Positions 13,134 through 28,627 of a stretch of DNA of 64,000 nt are shown piece by piece. Below the pieces are notes generated by a model. It had not been told where the DNA came from, did not search any database, and saw only the letters and a list, made by a program, of their open reading frames with translations. Source of the DNA: Paramarasmius palmivorus (Eukaryota; Basidiomycota; Agaricomycetes; Agaricales; Marasmiaceae); assembly GCA_037176845.1 (NCBI GenBank), contig JAYKXP010000026.1:434001-498000 (forward strand), given 5' to 3'. Both the position numbers and the translations under genes were made by a program. Numbering within the stretch: the first letter of the stretch is position 1; each line of letters opens with the position of its first letter.

Positions 13134-15721
13134 ATGTCCCTTCTCTTCAAACACCTTCGTGTCCACCAGGTTTTTGGTGCGAACACCGATGTTGGGAAGA
13201 CTCTCTTGACCGCAGCACTCGTACGAGCATCTGCGGCCTCGCAAAAACCCGTTTTCTATTTGAAACCAGTCAGCACCGGTCCGCCTGAAGAAGCAGATGA
13301 TGGGTTTGTAATCTACTTGTTAAAGGTGAATTCGACTGAGCGTTCTGCAGCCACGTTCAGCGGTATACCGCCTCCCTGAAGGACCGTGTTTCGACAAAAT
13401 GTCTTTTCCGGTACCAAGAACCTGTCAGTCCACACCTTGCAGCTAAACTCGCTGCTGAAGAAGGCGATCTCAGAGGGGTTGGTGTTCTCTTATTTCCGCG
13501 TCTAACTCCGCTCTGATTTCTTCGCTTTTGTCTAGATCCCTTCTGACGAAACCTTTGCCAACTCTGTGGCCGATTTCATACGACAATGCGCGTCGAACTC
13601 TTCTACAAAAGCTCATATGTATGTGGAAACTGCAGGAGGTGAGGGGTAGTGAGTGTGGTGCCAATGGCGAGGAAGTCAGTTGCTGATGGTGGATGAATTT
13701 TTCTATAGGAATCCATAGCCCAACGCTATCTGGGACAACACAAGCCGAAGCATATCGCTCCCTATTCCTTCCTACCGTCCTAATCGGTGACTCGAAGCTT
13801 GGTGGAATCTCCACTACCATCAGCGCATACGAGGCCCTCGTCCTACGAGGGTATATCGTCGACTGCATCCTCCTCTTTCGAGATGAATATTATCGCAACT
13901 GGGAATATCTGAAAGAGTACTTTGCCGACAGAGGTGTTCGGGTATCCACCGTACAGGCACCGCCAGAACGGTTGTCGGACCCAACGCGGAATTTCGAAGT
14001 GACGGACAAGTATTATCAGGAATTGTCAAAAGCAAACTTGGACGAGGGTATCCCTCAGGTCGTACAACACCTCGACGCCTGTCATGAGGCTCGGATAAAA
14101 GAGCTCCAGTCGATGCCACGCAGGACATTGGACTCGGTGTGGTGGCCATTTGTTCAACACGGTCTATACAAGGACGAAAAGGACGTCATGGTCATCGATA
14201 GCGCTTATTCCGACTACTTCAGCATTCAATCCCCCAGCCAGACCGATAATTCGTCTCTTCTCCAACCCCAATTCGATGGTTCTGCTTCCTGGTGGACACA
14301 GACATTCGGACACACGAACTCCTACCTTACGCTTGCTGCAGCCAGAGCAGCAGGTCGTTATGGACATGTCATGTTTCCTCGAGCCACCCATCTACCTGCG
14401 CTCAAGCTTGCAGAGCATCTCGTACACGAGGGACCAGGAAAAGGGTGGGCTTCACGCGCGTTCTTTTCTGACGATGGTTCTACAGGCATGGAAATTGCTT
14501 TGAAGATGGCTCTCCGAGCGTATACTTCACGTCAGGGTGCATCGCTGAGCGCTACAGACAAAAAGTCACTTGGTATCCTCGGTTTAAAAGGGAGTTATCA
14601 CGGAGATACTATTGGAGCTATGGATGCATGCGAGGAAGGCGTATATACATGTGAATGGCACAATGCCAAAGGAATCTGGCTGGATCCACCGTCTGTCTCG
14701 ATTCGGGACGGCAAACCCACGGTCACTCTACCTCCTGGTGTATCCTCTTCAGACTCGGGAGAAACAAGCATTTCCGCTGAATCACTCTCATGGATATACG
14801 ATGTCGAGACTCGCCTAAAAACCGACCAGGCAGGAGTGTATGGGGAATGGATCCAAAGGGTATTGGACAATCTTCAGCCCCAACAAAGGCTCGCTGCATT
14901 GGTCATCGAACCTCTCGTCATAGGAGCCGGAGGCATGGTCTTCGTCGATCCTCTCTTCCAACGTGTTCTGGTGGAGGTTGCCAGAAAAGCGGGTCTTCCT
15001 GTGATATTCGACGAGGTGTTTGTTGGTCTTCACCGTGTTGGCCCAGAGAGCACAACTTCAATCCTTGGTGTCAATCCTGATATCTCTGTCAATGCGAAGA
15101 TTCTCACCGGAGGCCTCGTACCCCTCGCAGTGACTCTTGCATCGGATTGGATATTCAAAGTGTTCCTGAGCGATAACAAAGCAGATTCTCTGCTTCATGG
15201 CCATTCTTATACCGCGCATGCTATTGGCTGCGAGGTTGCGAATGAAACACTTCGTCTCATTCAGAAAGTAGTCGGCAGCGATGATTGGAAAGCTGCTCAG
15301 GAAAGTTGGAAACCATCACCGGACACACTTAGCACGGTGTTCAGCCTTTGGGATCCAGGATTTGTTGATGCTGTATCCAAAAACCCAACTGTTCAGGAAG
15401 TCATGACACTGGGTACCGTGTTAGCCATTAAGCTGAAGGACGATAACGCAGGTGAGCACACCATCCTTATGTCCTTTACTGTGCTTACCCTTTGATTCAG
15501 GATACGTGTCACACAGCGCGGAAGCGGTCTTCAAGGGCCTCAATCTCGTTGATCCAACAGATAATGCCCTTTCCGCCGCTCCTGGAGGTGCACCATATGG
15601 GGTGCATTTTAGGACACTTGGTAACGTGGCCTATTTCATGACCAGCTTGAACACTACGCCCTCTACCCTTCGGTCACTGGAAGATAAAATATGGAGAACT
15701 CTCCAAACTTCGTCACTGTAG
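13134..15721 (+). CDS. Bifunctional dethiobiotin synthetase / DAPA aminotransferase (fused BioD-BioA)
   Basis: Carries out two successive steps of biotin synthesis in one polypeptide: KAPA to DAPA (PLP aminotransferase) and DAPA to dethiobiotin (ATP-dependent carboxylation). Exons 13134-13303, 13351-13477, 13536-13638, 13709-15451 and 15501-15721 give 787 aa. The N-terminal BioD part has the P-loop GANTDVGKT near residue 16, KPVSTG, and the VETAGG and IGDSKLGGI motifs. The C-terminal BioA part has WWPFVQHG, FFSDDGSTGMEIALKMA, GSYHGDTIGAMD, the IFDEVFVGLHRVG aspartate region and the PLP lysine in AKILTGGLVPLA. This fusion is known from plants and many fungi. The start at 13134 is the first ATG that keeps the P-loop in frame. 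Confidence 0.95.
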
Positions 15722-15782
15722 ACGTATAACAATACAACAAGATAGAATGTACAGTAACGATCCCGAATTGTAACCGAGTATT

Positions 15783-18958
<3,176 letters not shown>

Positions 18959-19332
18959 CGTGAGGTTGAGGTTGCATGAGGAAAAGAATCGAGGGTCAAC
19001 GTCGTGGTCACAGTCAAAGATGGTCTATGTGTACTTATGCCGAATCGGTTGTAGTTGGATGGCGAACCATGTGGAACAAAATCTACCTCTTGTTCACTTG
19101 TACTATTCACAAAAATTAGATATCTTTTGAGTTCGTTATTCAAGCATGCAGAGACGATACAGAAAAGACCCACTTCTTCATTCTCGCCGACACTTCGCAG
19201 AAACTCAGCTTCTTCGGTTTCCTGGGGTCGGCAATAATCGGAATGTCACGACATGCTGTCGGCCGAAGAAATGTTGCCATTAATGACTCGAAAATTTAGG
19301 CGAAACTTTTCACTCTTCCTACCCCAACCACC

Positions 19333-20892
19333 ATGGCCTCTCTTGCAACCCGTTCTGCTTCGCAAGCTCTCCGTGCTGCCTCAAGGCGTGCACCTCGCAC
19401 CATTGGTGCTACCAGCACCAGGGCAGCAGCCTATTCCTTACTAGCAAAGGCAGCTACTTCAAAATGTGCCCAGAGGGCACCAGTTCAGGTAGCTACAACT
19501 CCAAAACTAGCAGCCAATACCCTGTCCTGAATTACATTGTTACTTTTTTTAGGCTCGCGGTGTCAAGACCCTTGATTTTGCCGGCACTAAGGAGACCGTC
19601 TACGAACGCAGTGACTGGCCCTTGGCCAAGCTGCAGGAGTACTTCAAGAACGACACTCTTGCCCTCATCGGCTACGGTTCTCAAGGCCACGGCCAGGGTT
19701 TGAACGCTCGCGACAATGGGCTCAATGTCATTGTCGGTGTCAGGAAGGACGGTGAGAGCTGGAGGCAGGCGATAGAGGACGGCTGGGTAAGTTGATTTCC
19801 TTTCCTTTTTCTCCCAAGCGCGTTTTGACACATTTCACATTTTAGGTTCCAGGAGAAACTCTTTTCCCCATTGAAGAGGCTATCAACCGGGGTACCATTA
19901 TCATGAACCTTCTCTCCGATGCTGCCCAGTCGCAGACCTGGCCAACTATCGCTCCTCTCATCACCAAGGGCAAGACACTTTACTTCTCTCATGGTTTCTC
20001 TGTTGTCTACAAGGAAGACACAAAGGTTGTCCCCCCTTCTGACGTCGACGTTATCCTTGTTGCACCAAAAGGATCCGGGCGTACTGTCCGCACGTTGTTC
20101 AAAGAAGGTCGGGGTATCAACTCTAGCGTTGCCGTCTGGCAAGACGTGACTGGCAAAGCAAAGGAAAAGGCTATCGCTCTCGGAGTGGGTATTGGCTCGG
20201 GGTACATGTACGATACCACCTTCGAGAAGGAAGTCTACTCTGACTTGTATGGTGAACGTGGAGTGGTAAGTTAACTCGGTAGTTCCTTCATGGTTCTCTT
20301 ACTGATGGACATCAAAACCTTTAGCTCATGGGTGCCATCCGTAAGACTTTACTTTTGTCATCGCTTGTTTCCGTCACTAATGTAACCTTCTAGAGGGTCT
20401 CTTCCTTGCTCAGTACCAGGTTCTCCGCAAAAACGGCCACACCCCCTCTGAGGCTTTCAACGAAACCGTCGAGGAAGCTACACAATCGCTATATCCCCTC
20501 ATCGGCCAAAAAGGGTAAGTAATGTATTCATATATGTATGGCTGTCTTTTGTACTAATATTTTGTATAAAGCATGGACTACATGTTCAACGCATGTTCCA
20601 CCACTGCTCGTCGCGGTGCTCTCGACTGGGCGCCAGTCTTCGAGAAGGCGAACGTCCCCATCTTTGAGCAGTTGTACGAGAGCGTAAGAAACGGCACAGA
20701 GACTCGCAAGTCTCTCGAATTCAACGGCCGCTCTACTTATCGCGAGGACCTTGCCAAGGAGCTTGAGGTGATCAACAACCAGGAGATCTGGAGAGCAGGT
20801 AAGCCACCTCCTGAAGAACGATTTGTATCTGGACTTATACCCTTCTAGGTAAAACCGTTCGATCATTGCGTCCAGATTACAAGCCAGAGTAA
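19333..20892 (+). CDS. ILV5: Ketol-acid reductoisomerase, mitochondrial
   Basis: Converts acetolactate and acetohydroxybutyrate to dihydroxy acids with NADPH and Mg, in valine, leucine and isoleucine synthesis. Exons 19333-19488, 19553-19786, 19846-20265, 20325-20340, 20394-20514, 20572-20798 and 20849-20892 give 405 aa. The first ~50 residues are Ala/Ser/Arg-rich without acids, a clear mitochondrial presequence. The NADPH fold shows [17 protein letters not shown]; the Mg-binding knot carries [29 protein letters not shown], and the tail ends in SLRPDYKPE. Exon 4 is only 16 nt; it encodes LMGAI and is required by the conserved sequence. All exons are in frame with GT-AG introns. Confidence 0.96.
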
Positions 20893-21159
20893 AAGAGGGA
20901 CGGTGGATTTCTTTTAGTGTAGTATATCTCTTTACCATACAGTAGTTCCTGCGATGTCACAAAATACATACCGCGCTTCGCGGTTCTCATTAGCCTTCAG
21001 CTTCAGGGTCTGATCTTCTCCACTAAGCAAGTGGCAGATGCAGATCGACATCTGAAGGGATCTAGTCTGGGCTGAATAAGGTATAAAGTATGTAATGTTC
21101 TTTCCTGGCAAGGGTATAAAAGCTCATTTGAACTTGGAGGTACGGTGTGCTTTCCTGCT

Positions 21160-22294
21160 ATGAGTCTTTTGCAAGACATTACTTCTCCGTCCAAACAAAC
21201 ATCGTGGGGCACTACTGCCACGGTGCATCCCCTCTCAGTGACACAGACTACACACGGAGAATGCTTTACTTCCGCTGAGCATTTCTATTTTGAAGGATTC
21301 GAAGACGGCTTACGACGGCGGGAAGCAGAAGTCGCGTCGTTGCAAAATCAATTGAACCAGGCGGGGTTCGAGATTGTGCAGCTGAAATTGAAGAATCAAA
21401 ATTTAGAAGAGGAAAACCAGGTAATTACAGACGATCTCTGGGATGTCTGTGGCGCGCGAGCTAACCTCAATTCTACAGGCCTCACGAGCTTCTGAAGCCA
21501 TTGTTTCGGATGATATAGATACTTCGTCGAACGGGAGCGCTAGCTCCTTTATTCGAGTGCCGCCTCCTTCGCCCACAATGACATTCCCACCCAGTCGCAG
21601 CAATAATCGATATGGTATCCCGAACTATCTTTCGGTGTTTCGATCTCGCGAGGCAGAGACTGCACTCAAGGAACTGATGGAAAAGGCACGTCAAATGGAT
21701 GCACGCTCGTTAACTCGCATCAAGAATATGTGCCGTGAAGCGCATGCCACGCCTCGCGATTCGAAATCGTGGGCTCAATCGTTCATTCTCTCGGAGTGGC
21801 GAAACCCGCCCGAACTCGCTCCTCCTAATACTCGAGATCCTGCCAAACCCGCGCTCCCAAACCCGCGCATGGGTGACTCGTTCGAGAGCTGGTATGAGTA
21901 CTATTCGATTCATTCATCCTCTCTTCCTCGCGGCGTTCGAAAGGACACTCAAGGAAGACCATGGAAGCCAGACCTCCGAGCGAGTCGGCTCGCTGCTCAG
22001 TTGCGGCCACTTCAAACGTCGCCCGCCGCTACTCGAACCGAATTCAATTACTATCTTATTGAACTTCTCGGCACGTCCGGAGAGTATCAGCGCGTAGTAT
22101 CTCGACGCGGTCTCCGTATCGCGACCAAGTTGTCGCCCCAGCCATATGACGGTCCTTCGCCAGTTACTATCGAGGACGTTGTCTTGCACATGGCGGCGTG
22201 TGGAGTCACGTACGAAATAGTGAGGGACGACCTGGAGCCGTGGTCCCGCCAATACAAAGCAGTTGGAACGACGTTCGGACCTAAAAGCACATAG
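21160..22294 (+). CDS. Uncharacterised protein with N-terminal coiled coil
   Basis: Two exons, 21160-21420 and 21479-22294 (intron 58 nt, phase 0), give 358 aa. Residues 55-90 form a coiled coil (EAEVASLQNQLNQAGFEIVQ then LKLKNQNLEEENQ). A Ser/Pro-rich linker follows, then a basic, Arg/Trp-containing region (SKSWAQSFILSEW, SFESWYEYYSIHSSSLPRG). An in-frame ATG at 21145 would add five residues. I do not recognise the family; it resembles the many Agaricomycete-restricted proteins. No catalytic motif, signal peptide or membrane segment is visible. Convergent neighbour is NOP53. Confidence 0.72.
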
Positions 22295-22575
22295 AGAAGA
22301 CTGAAACTGCATAGCTTTCTTGAGGTATATCACGTCGTGTCTGTAACATTGCATTATCACTTGAGTCTCTTAGCAAAGCTTTTCTTGGAACCCGTCGTAT
22401 TCATCGTAGTAGAAGGCAGTACAATGACCATCGCATCAAACCTACAGTTTTTCGTGTGTATTGTATACTTTGTCGAACCGCTTCCAAGCGTGTTTTTCGT
22501 ATTCAATAAGTTTATTCCGTCTTTTAGGCCTGCAAAAGAAATGAGCGAACAAGCACAAGGTACTAGCATGTTCAC

Positions 22576-24171
22576 TTACAGGACAAGCGTACGAGGCTCC
22601 ACGAGAGCTCGTTGCTGAAGGTTAAGGAAACGGTCACGAAATAGGTTTCCTTCAACCTACATCAAATATCTATCAGCATTTCATCGCTTCAGACAGAGTA
22701 GACCAACCTTTAGCCCGCGCAGACTTTCACTTAGCTCCTCACCCAATTGAACATCAATTTGACCTTTGGGTACCTTGTGCTTGCCAACCCTTCGGCCAGA
22801 AAGTCCATCCTTGACCTTTGACTCGAGTAATCGTCTTCGTCGTTCGGCTACTTCCCGAGTGGACGGTAACGTTGACTTTCTAAGGAGCCTTGCACTAGTG
22901 CTACTAAGGACTGAGTACATCCGTTTCTTCGCTGCTCTTTCCGCGAGTATACGTTTCTGGAATATATGATGAATATACAATAATACGCCATGCATTATAA
23001 GCATACCTCCTCTAATTTCTTTGCTTCCTTCCGCCGTTGGGCCTTGGTCTTCCTCTGAGGCATCTTTTTGGTAATGGCTTCCGTTTGCTGGATGTCTTCT
23101 TCCTCGTTCTCGACAGGTTCATCCACGGCCATCCCAGGAGGAACATCACCATGGGCCCCGATCTCTTCCAACGCCCTTGAACGTTCCATACGATCCTTGA
23201 TTTCCTTCGCCTTTTCAAAGTCCTTTACCCTTTTCTCTTCGACACCATGTGCTCGCAGAAGCAGCTCTTGATGAGCATTTGCAGGAGGATTATACGAAGT
23301 ACCAGCATGTGGTGTGGGTACAGCAGATAGCTGAATGAGGTTACGTGGGTCGGGAAGGTTGTTCTTGGGAGGTTTTGGGGCTGGTTTTTCGACGCCAGGT
23401 CTGCCAAATTCGTCGAGAATTTCGTTTTGATCTTCAGTTGTTGAAGGTGCTGACCAAGGGTCGTATTGTCCGCTGTTTTTCACTGCCTCGCTGAGCCCTA
23501 TGAGGAATTCAAGCATCTTTCATACAATGGAAGGGACTACTAACCTGTAGCACGAGCCCCACCCCATTGGTCGTCCTTCTCATCAATAATAGCACCAAAT
23601 GCTCCCTTCCGAGGCTTTTTCGCCTGCCTTAGCAGGCGTTCTTTATCTGCTTGACTGACGGCCTTTCTTTTTGATGCAGAGTTTGTAGAGTTGGCTCGAG
23701 AATAGACTGCAGGTACTGCAGACCGCTGGGCGAGAATTTTCGCAGATGTAAGCTGGGATGAGAATTTCGGTAATGATTTGCGAACTGTAAACGGAGTTCA
23801 GTGACATTGGATAAGAAGGAACGACTGGGGAACTGACTATTTTCGTCCCCTTCAGTATCAATCTGGAACAAATCATTGTCTGCAACCTTCTGTATTGACT
23901 TTCTGCATTGATGTAGAACGTCAGGGCACAAAACGGAACGACATTGATGGCCGACATACCCCAGTACTCTCTCTTCAGCCCTGGAATCTTCCAATGCTTC
24001 CTCGACATCATCCAAATCCACATTCTTCCTCCAAGCTTTTTTTCCTTTTCGACTAGGCTGTGACCGCTGTGAAGGTGCACCGATAACTGATTTCAAGTTT
24101 TTTGGCTTGGATCTTGTAGCACTTTGCTTTTCATCTTTTACTGCTTTTGCATTTGACCCGTCCTTTGGCAT
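22576..24171 (-). CDS. NOP53: Ribosome biogenesis protein Nop53
   Basis: Nucleolar 60S assembly factor that docks the exosome helicase Mtr4 on pre-60S particles for 7S pre-rRNA trimming. Exons (minus): 23960-24171, 23838-23902, 23545-23784, 23007-23497, 22708-22956, 22576-22656; total 445 aa. Motifs: basic N-terminus with SRKGKKAWRKNVDL, KKPRKGAFGAI, YDPWSAP, PGTSYNPP-like AGTSYNPPANAHQELL, and a Lys/Arg-rich coiled coil (RKTKAQRRKEAKKLEEKR). The C-terminus after the last intron reads VEGNLFRDRFLNLQQRALVE, the standard Nop53 end, which shows that the shorter reading stopping at 22681 is wrong. The arch-interacting motif is not clearly identifiable by eye. Confidence 0.92.
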
Positions 24172-24406
24172 CCTGGGACGAAACGAAGGATACAAGGCAG
24201 TGGAAGGAGGAAAAGAAATTGCTAAAGCTCTTGCCAAACATGGTCAGTAACGCGCGCTTAGCCTCAGCGCCGAGTGCGGAATCGGTTTCGTGTTTTCTTG
24301 CGGCTTGTCTCCTGACTCAAGACCTCGCCACATCGTGTTTCGCCCGCCAGCTGCAAGATACAAAAAGGCTGCAGAAAGTCTTTACGTTCTCGACAATTTC
24401 TTCAGC

Positions 24407-26248
24407 ATGGACAGTGCTTCGTCAACCATCGAACCTCTATTGGGCTACATAGCTCATGCTCTCTCGACACTGGAAAGGACATTTTACAAGCTACCAGGTT
24501 CAGCCGTCATCGAGAGATACGTCAGAAGCTCTCACCAGAACGACCCGGGACGTACTTTTCTTGAGTTGGTTCTCGTCGTGTTCGTTATTCGGACTCTACT
24601 TCAATCTCGCACGCGAGCAGACAGGAACGGGAAAAACTTTATCGAATTCACTGAGAAGGTGCGAGCTTTTTAGATTCTATACGGACACTGGGCTGACTTT
24701 CGACTAGGAAATTGACGAGCTAGTTGATGAATGGAGACCAGAGCCTTTAGCGGAAGAACTCGACGAACGAGAGGCAGCTGAACTTGCTGCGGTTCCCATC
24801 GTTGCTGGTCCTAACGGACCCAGGCCCAAACTCGTCAACACCGGCAAAACGGCTTATAATCTGGCCAGTCTCAACTTCACTGGTCTCGCTGGCAACGAAC
24901 ACATAAAGCAGCGTGCCATTGAAACGCTTCGCAAATACGGCGTTGGCAGCTGTGGACCAGCAGGTTTCTACGGTACGGTTGGTGAGTAATGAATTCTACC
25001 TCTGCTTTTTATATAGACTCAGACACACAACTCAGACGTGCATTTGGATCTCGAGCGTGACATTGCCGACTTCCTGGGCACAGAGGCTGCCATCCTATAC
25101 TCTCAAGGCTTCTCGACCGTATCATCCGTCATACCAGCATTCTGCAAGCGTGGAGACATTATCGTTGCCGACCGGGGTGTCACCATGGCCGTCCAGAAAG
25201 GAATTGAAATATCTCGATCCACTGTTCGTTGGTACGACCATAATGACTTGAAGAGCCTTGAAGAAGTTCTACAAGCCGTTGAGAAGGATAGGAAGAAGAA
25301 ACGCGCCCCGCTGACTCGCCGCTTCATTATTACTGAGGGTATCTTTGAGAGAGACGGCGCCATGGTCGACCTTCCGAAATTGGTATGTGAACAACAATGT
25401 AACTATGCTTTGTGCAGCTCTGACGACGTGTTCAGATTGAACTCAAGTACAAATACAAGTACCGACTTGTCCTCGACGAGACTTTCTCCTTTGGATCTGT
25501 GGGTAGAACTGGCCGTGGATTAACTGAGCTCTACAACGTCCCTGTATGTGTCATTCTCATACACCTTTTCCTGTTCTCACCATCCCTTTATCTAGGCCTC
25601 TAAAATTGACATGCTGGTTGGTTCAGTTGCCATTGGTCTTTGTGCTGGAGGCGGCTTCTGTGCAGGTTCCGCTAACGTGGTTGAGCATCAGGTCAGTCCG
25701 TTTCACCAGTACGTAGTTCGTTGTCTCACCCCAAGTCCCAGCGCATCAATGGACCCGCCTTCGTCTTCTCAGCCTCTATGCCACCCCTTCTCGCCGTCAG
25801 TGGCTCCGAAGGCATCAACGTCCTCCGTTCTACCCCTTCTGTCCTCGAAAATCTTCACGAAAACATCCGTGCTGCACGAGCTATCCTCGAGCGTGTCGAT
25901 GGCATCACGATTCCTTCTCACCCCGCATCGCCCATTATCCACATCAACCTTCCTACTGCAGCTCAGCCGCCCCCTCATAAACCATCTAATCCCACTTCAC
26001 CACTTCCTCGAGATGCTCCACAGTGGGATATCGTTGGGGAGGAGAAGATTTTGCAAGATATTGTGGAAGAGGCTTTAGCCCAAGGTGTTATGATCACCAA
26101 GGCAAAGCGTTTGAGGGGCATGGAGATCACCGAGGCAAGACCTAGCATCCGACTTGCGTTGACTAGTGCCTTGTCGAAGAAGGATACCGAAAAGGCTGCT
26201 AACATTGTAAAATCTGCCATTGTGAAGGTGTTGGCAAAGAGGCGGTAG
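24407..26248 (+). CDS. LCB1: Serine palmitoyltransferase subunit 1
   Basis: Non-catalytic partner of Lcb2 in the first step of sphingolipid synthesis (serine plus palmitoyl-CoA), on the ER membrane. Exons 24407-24658, 24708-24981, 25036-25382, 25436-25543, 25596-25691 and 25742-26248 give 527 aa. The N-terminus has a membrane segment ([14 protein letters not shown]). The alpha-oxoamine synthase fold shows [39 protein letters not shown] and [18 protein letters not shown]. Where catalytic relatives have the PLP lysine this protein reads [20 protein letters not shown], without lysine, which is the mark of Lcb1 rather than of Lcb2, aminolevulinate synthase or KAPA synthase. Confidence 0.95.
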
Positions 26249-26444
26249 GAGTGAATGTAATTACTGGATCTTTATAGACGAACTGGATGAATTTTTGTTA
26301 TGGTACAAATCCTATTCACTTATACATAATAGTTAACGATCATCAGCTATTTGCATGTGGTAGTTGGGAAAGCGAGGTTTCGTTCAAGCTTGCCACGAAC
26401 CAATGCTCGCAAATGGACTTCATTGGTAGCGGTAGGAGACTCGA

Positions 26445-28326
26445 TTATCCTAGTTTGCTGCGCACAAATGCCCGTACATGATCGCAGTACAGCGGTAGGA
26501 CATAGTCCCTGAATTCGAGACTTGGTTCTTTGCCACTAGGAGCGGCTCAAAATGAGCGGTATTCAAGATACAGATAAACCAGTACTACTTACTCTGTTTC
26601 ATCGATTGTCATATTCAATTTACGGAAGATGTTGGCGAAAATCAAGTAAAGCTCGCACCAAGCCAGGCTGCAATCAGGTATGTTAGTTGCAGCAAACCTC
26701 TTTTACATAAGGTTCACAAGAACGTACTTGATACCGATGCACAACCTTGAACCTTTCGAGAATGATACAAGGTACTTTTCAAGTTCACGAGCGTTGGGCC
26801 CTATCCATCGTTCTGGGATGAAACGCTGGGGATCCGGGAAGATTGATTCGTTCATATGAACGAAGTAGGATCCGCAAGAGACAATTGTCTGGATGATACA
26901 CATACCGGGTTAGAATGCAAGTATCGGGATGTAACACTGAACACTTCGTACATCGGGAGGAACCTCATATCCAGCGATTATCGCTCCGGGGGATTCTACC
27001 ACCCGAGGAAGCGGGGTCACGGCTCCCAAAGACAGACGCAGCGATTCCTTGATGACTGCAGACTAAATAACCGTGTTGGAAGGCTTTCGAAATATCAGAG
27101 TGAAAAGAACACACCAGGTATGGAAGCTTTTCCAATGTTTCGTAAGATTGGGGTATTTCCAGATCCGGCCATGCTTGCACCAGTTCTTTTCTCAGTTTTG
27201 TGAGAGCGCTGGGTTCCTTGAGTAGATGATAGGTTCCGACCATGCAGGTGTTGCCGACAGTATCAGACCCTGCGAATTGTAGCTGAACGCATTCATCAAT
27301 CATTTCCCTATATGGAACGTTCCAACGATTTGTTGAGTTTGTTAGGTGTTCGTCAAGGAAGGTGTCGAAGATAAGTCGATGTCCAGTGTCTTCTGTAGAT
27401 GGTGGGTTTAACGAGTATTCATCCGCTTTCTTGGCAGCTAGGTCCATAACGTCAAGATATGGGGCCATGGCGGGGGCGATTCTACGAAGTAGTCGTGGGG
27501 GAATTTTGTCCAATGGAAGAAAGGATAGAAAGTGTCTTTGTATCCAGAGCTTTGAGAGCACGGTGTCCATTACGAGGTTGAGTGGATGATGAAAGTCTGG
27601 TGCATCCAAGGCATTGATGGATTGTGAGAAGAGGTAGGACATGATGATATCAATAGAAACTGAGCGATATGCCATTAGAAGATCCACAGGTTCGCTACGG
27701 TTTATAAAAGCAGACAAGGCCTCGACGAGTTTGTCGACCTGTGGTTGCTAAGTTATCATGCGAAGGGAGGATACAAAGCAGACACACTTTTCGCTGAACA
27801 TGGAACTCCAAATCCAATACAGCCTTCCTCGAAAAATAAGGTCCGAGCTTTGTACGGCGCTTTCCGGCCTCTCGAGGATTGATGACTGAAGGCAAGGCCT
27901 TGGTTGACGGTAGAGCCTGGTAAAGGGATGGATCCTTAATGAACTTTGCCAGGTGGATGTCATCGTATGCATCCGGAACTGAGAAAGAAAGCTATCAAGC
28001 AGCGTAAGTGACGGTTTCCCTGTTCGTGGAGTCATGTCGAATACCTCTCGGGGCCCAACCCGAACAACAGGACCTATGATTAAAGCATTTAAATAGCCAA
28101 TTTACAAGATAGAGTGAGAGATGCTACCATAGACTTGATGAAGCTCCTTTAGATGATCTAACCAACTTCCATGACAGAATACATCGTAGTAGAGGCGGTA
28201 GTACACTGTGAGTGCAGCAAGTGACGGGCCAGGATATCGTCGCAATGGATGAACGGTCAGGCGATAAATTACCACGAAAATAGCGTAGGCAAGAAAGGTG
28301 GTCGCAGCAAGCAGGAGGATTCCCAT
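26445..28326 (-). CDS. Cytochrome P450 monooxygenase
   Basis: Membrane-anchored haem monooxygenase of secondary metabolism or detoxification; substrate unknown. Start at 28326 with an N-terminal anchor (LLLAATTFLAYAIFVVIY) and the proline hinge RRYPGPSLAAL. The I-helix reads QFAGSDTVGNT (AGxDT), the K-helix ExxR is KESLRL (about 27.06 kb), PERW is present as IPERWIG, and the haem loop is FSKGSRLCIG with the Cys ligand (about 26.75 kb). About seven short introns. The layout resembles fungal CYP families with AGSDT I-helices, but no family name can be given. It ends at 26445, only ~200 bp from the convergent LCB1 stop. The terpene synthase is 20 kb away, too far to assume a shared pathway. Confidence 0.9.
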
Positions 28327-28627
28327 GGCGGTAACTGAAGAGTTAGGCTGCCTGTCATGAGGCTCTTGTTCAATTCAACTGCAGTCAACTTGACATGCCT
28401 AATTCAGAAGATGACCTATCAGTGACTGCCACTGACAGGTGCTAAACTGTGCTAAAACTGGAGTGCATCCACTCACTTGAAATTTCTGTTGCTCATCGCT
28501 GCAGACCATAGCGTAGAGAGTGGCAAGGATGTGGTCGAAGAGAGAGCCTCGGGGACGGGCCGGAGCGCCGAGCTGGGGAGAATGTTTGGGATTGTTTGGA
28601 TTTCTTCACCTCTTGTTCTCGGATTTG

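Noticed and set aside
24407..26248. KAPA synthase or aminolevulinate synthase as identity of the alpha-oxoamine synthase
   Set aside because: The PLP lysine is missing and an N-terminal membrane segment is present, which fits Lcb1 only.
26445..28326. Terpene cluster joining the P450 and the terpene synthase
   Set aside because: They are 20 kb apart with seven or more unrelated housekeeping genes between them.
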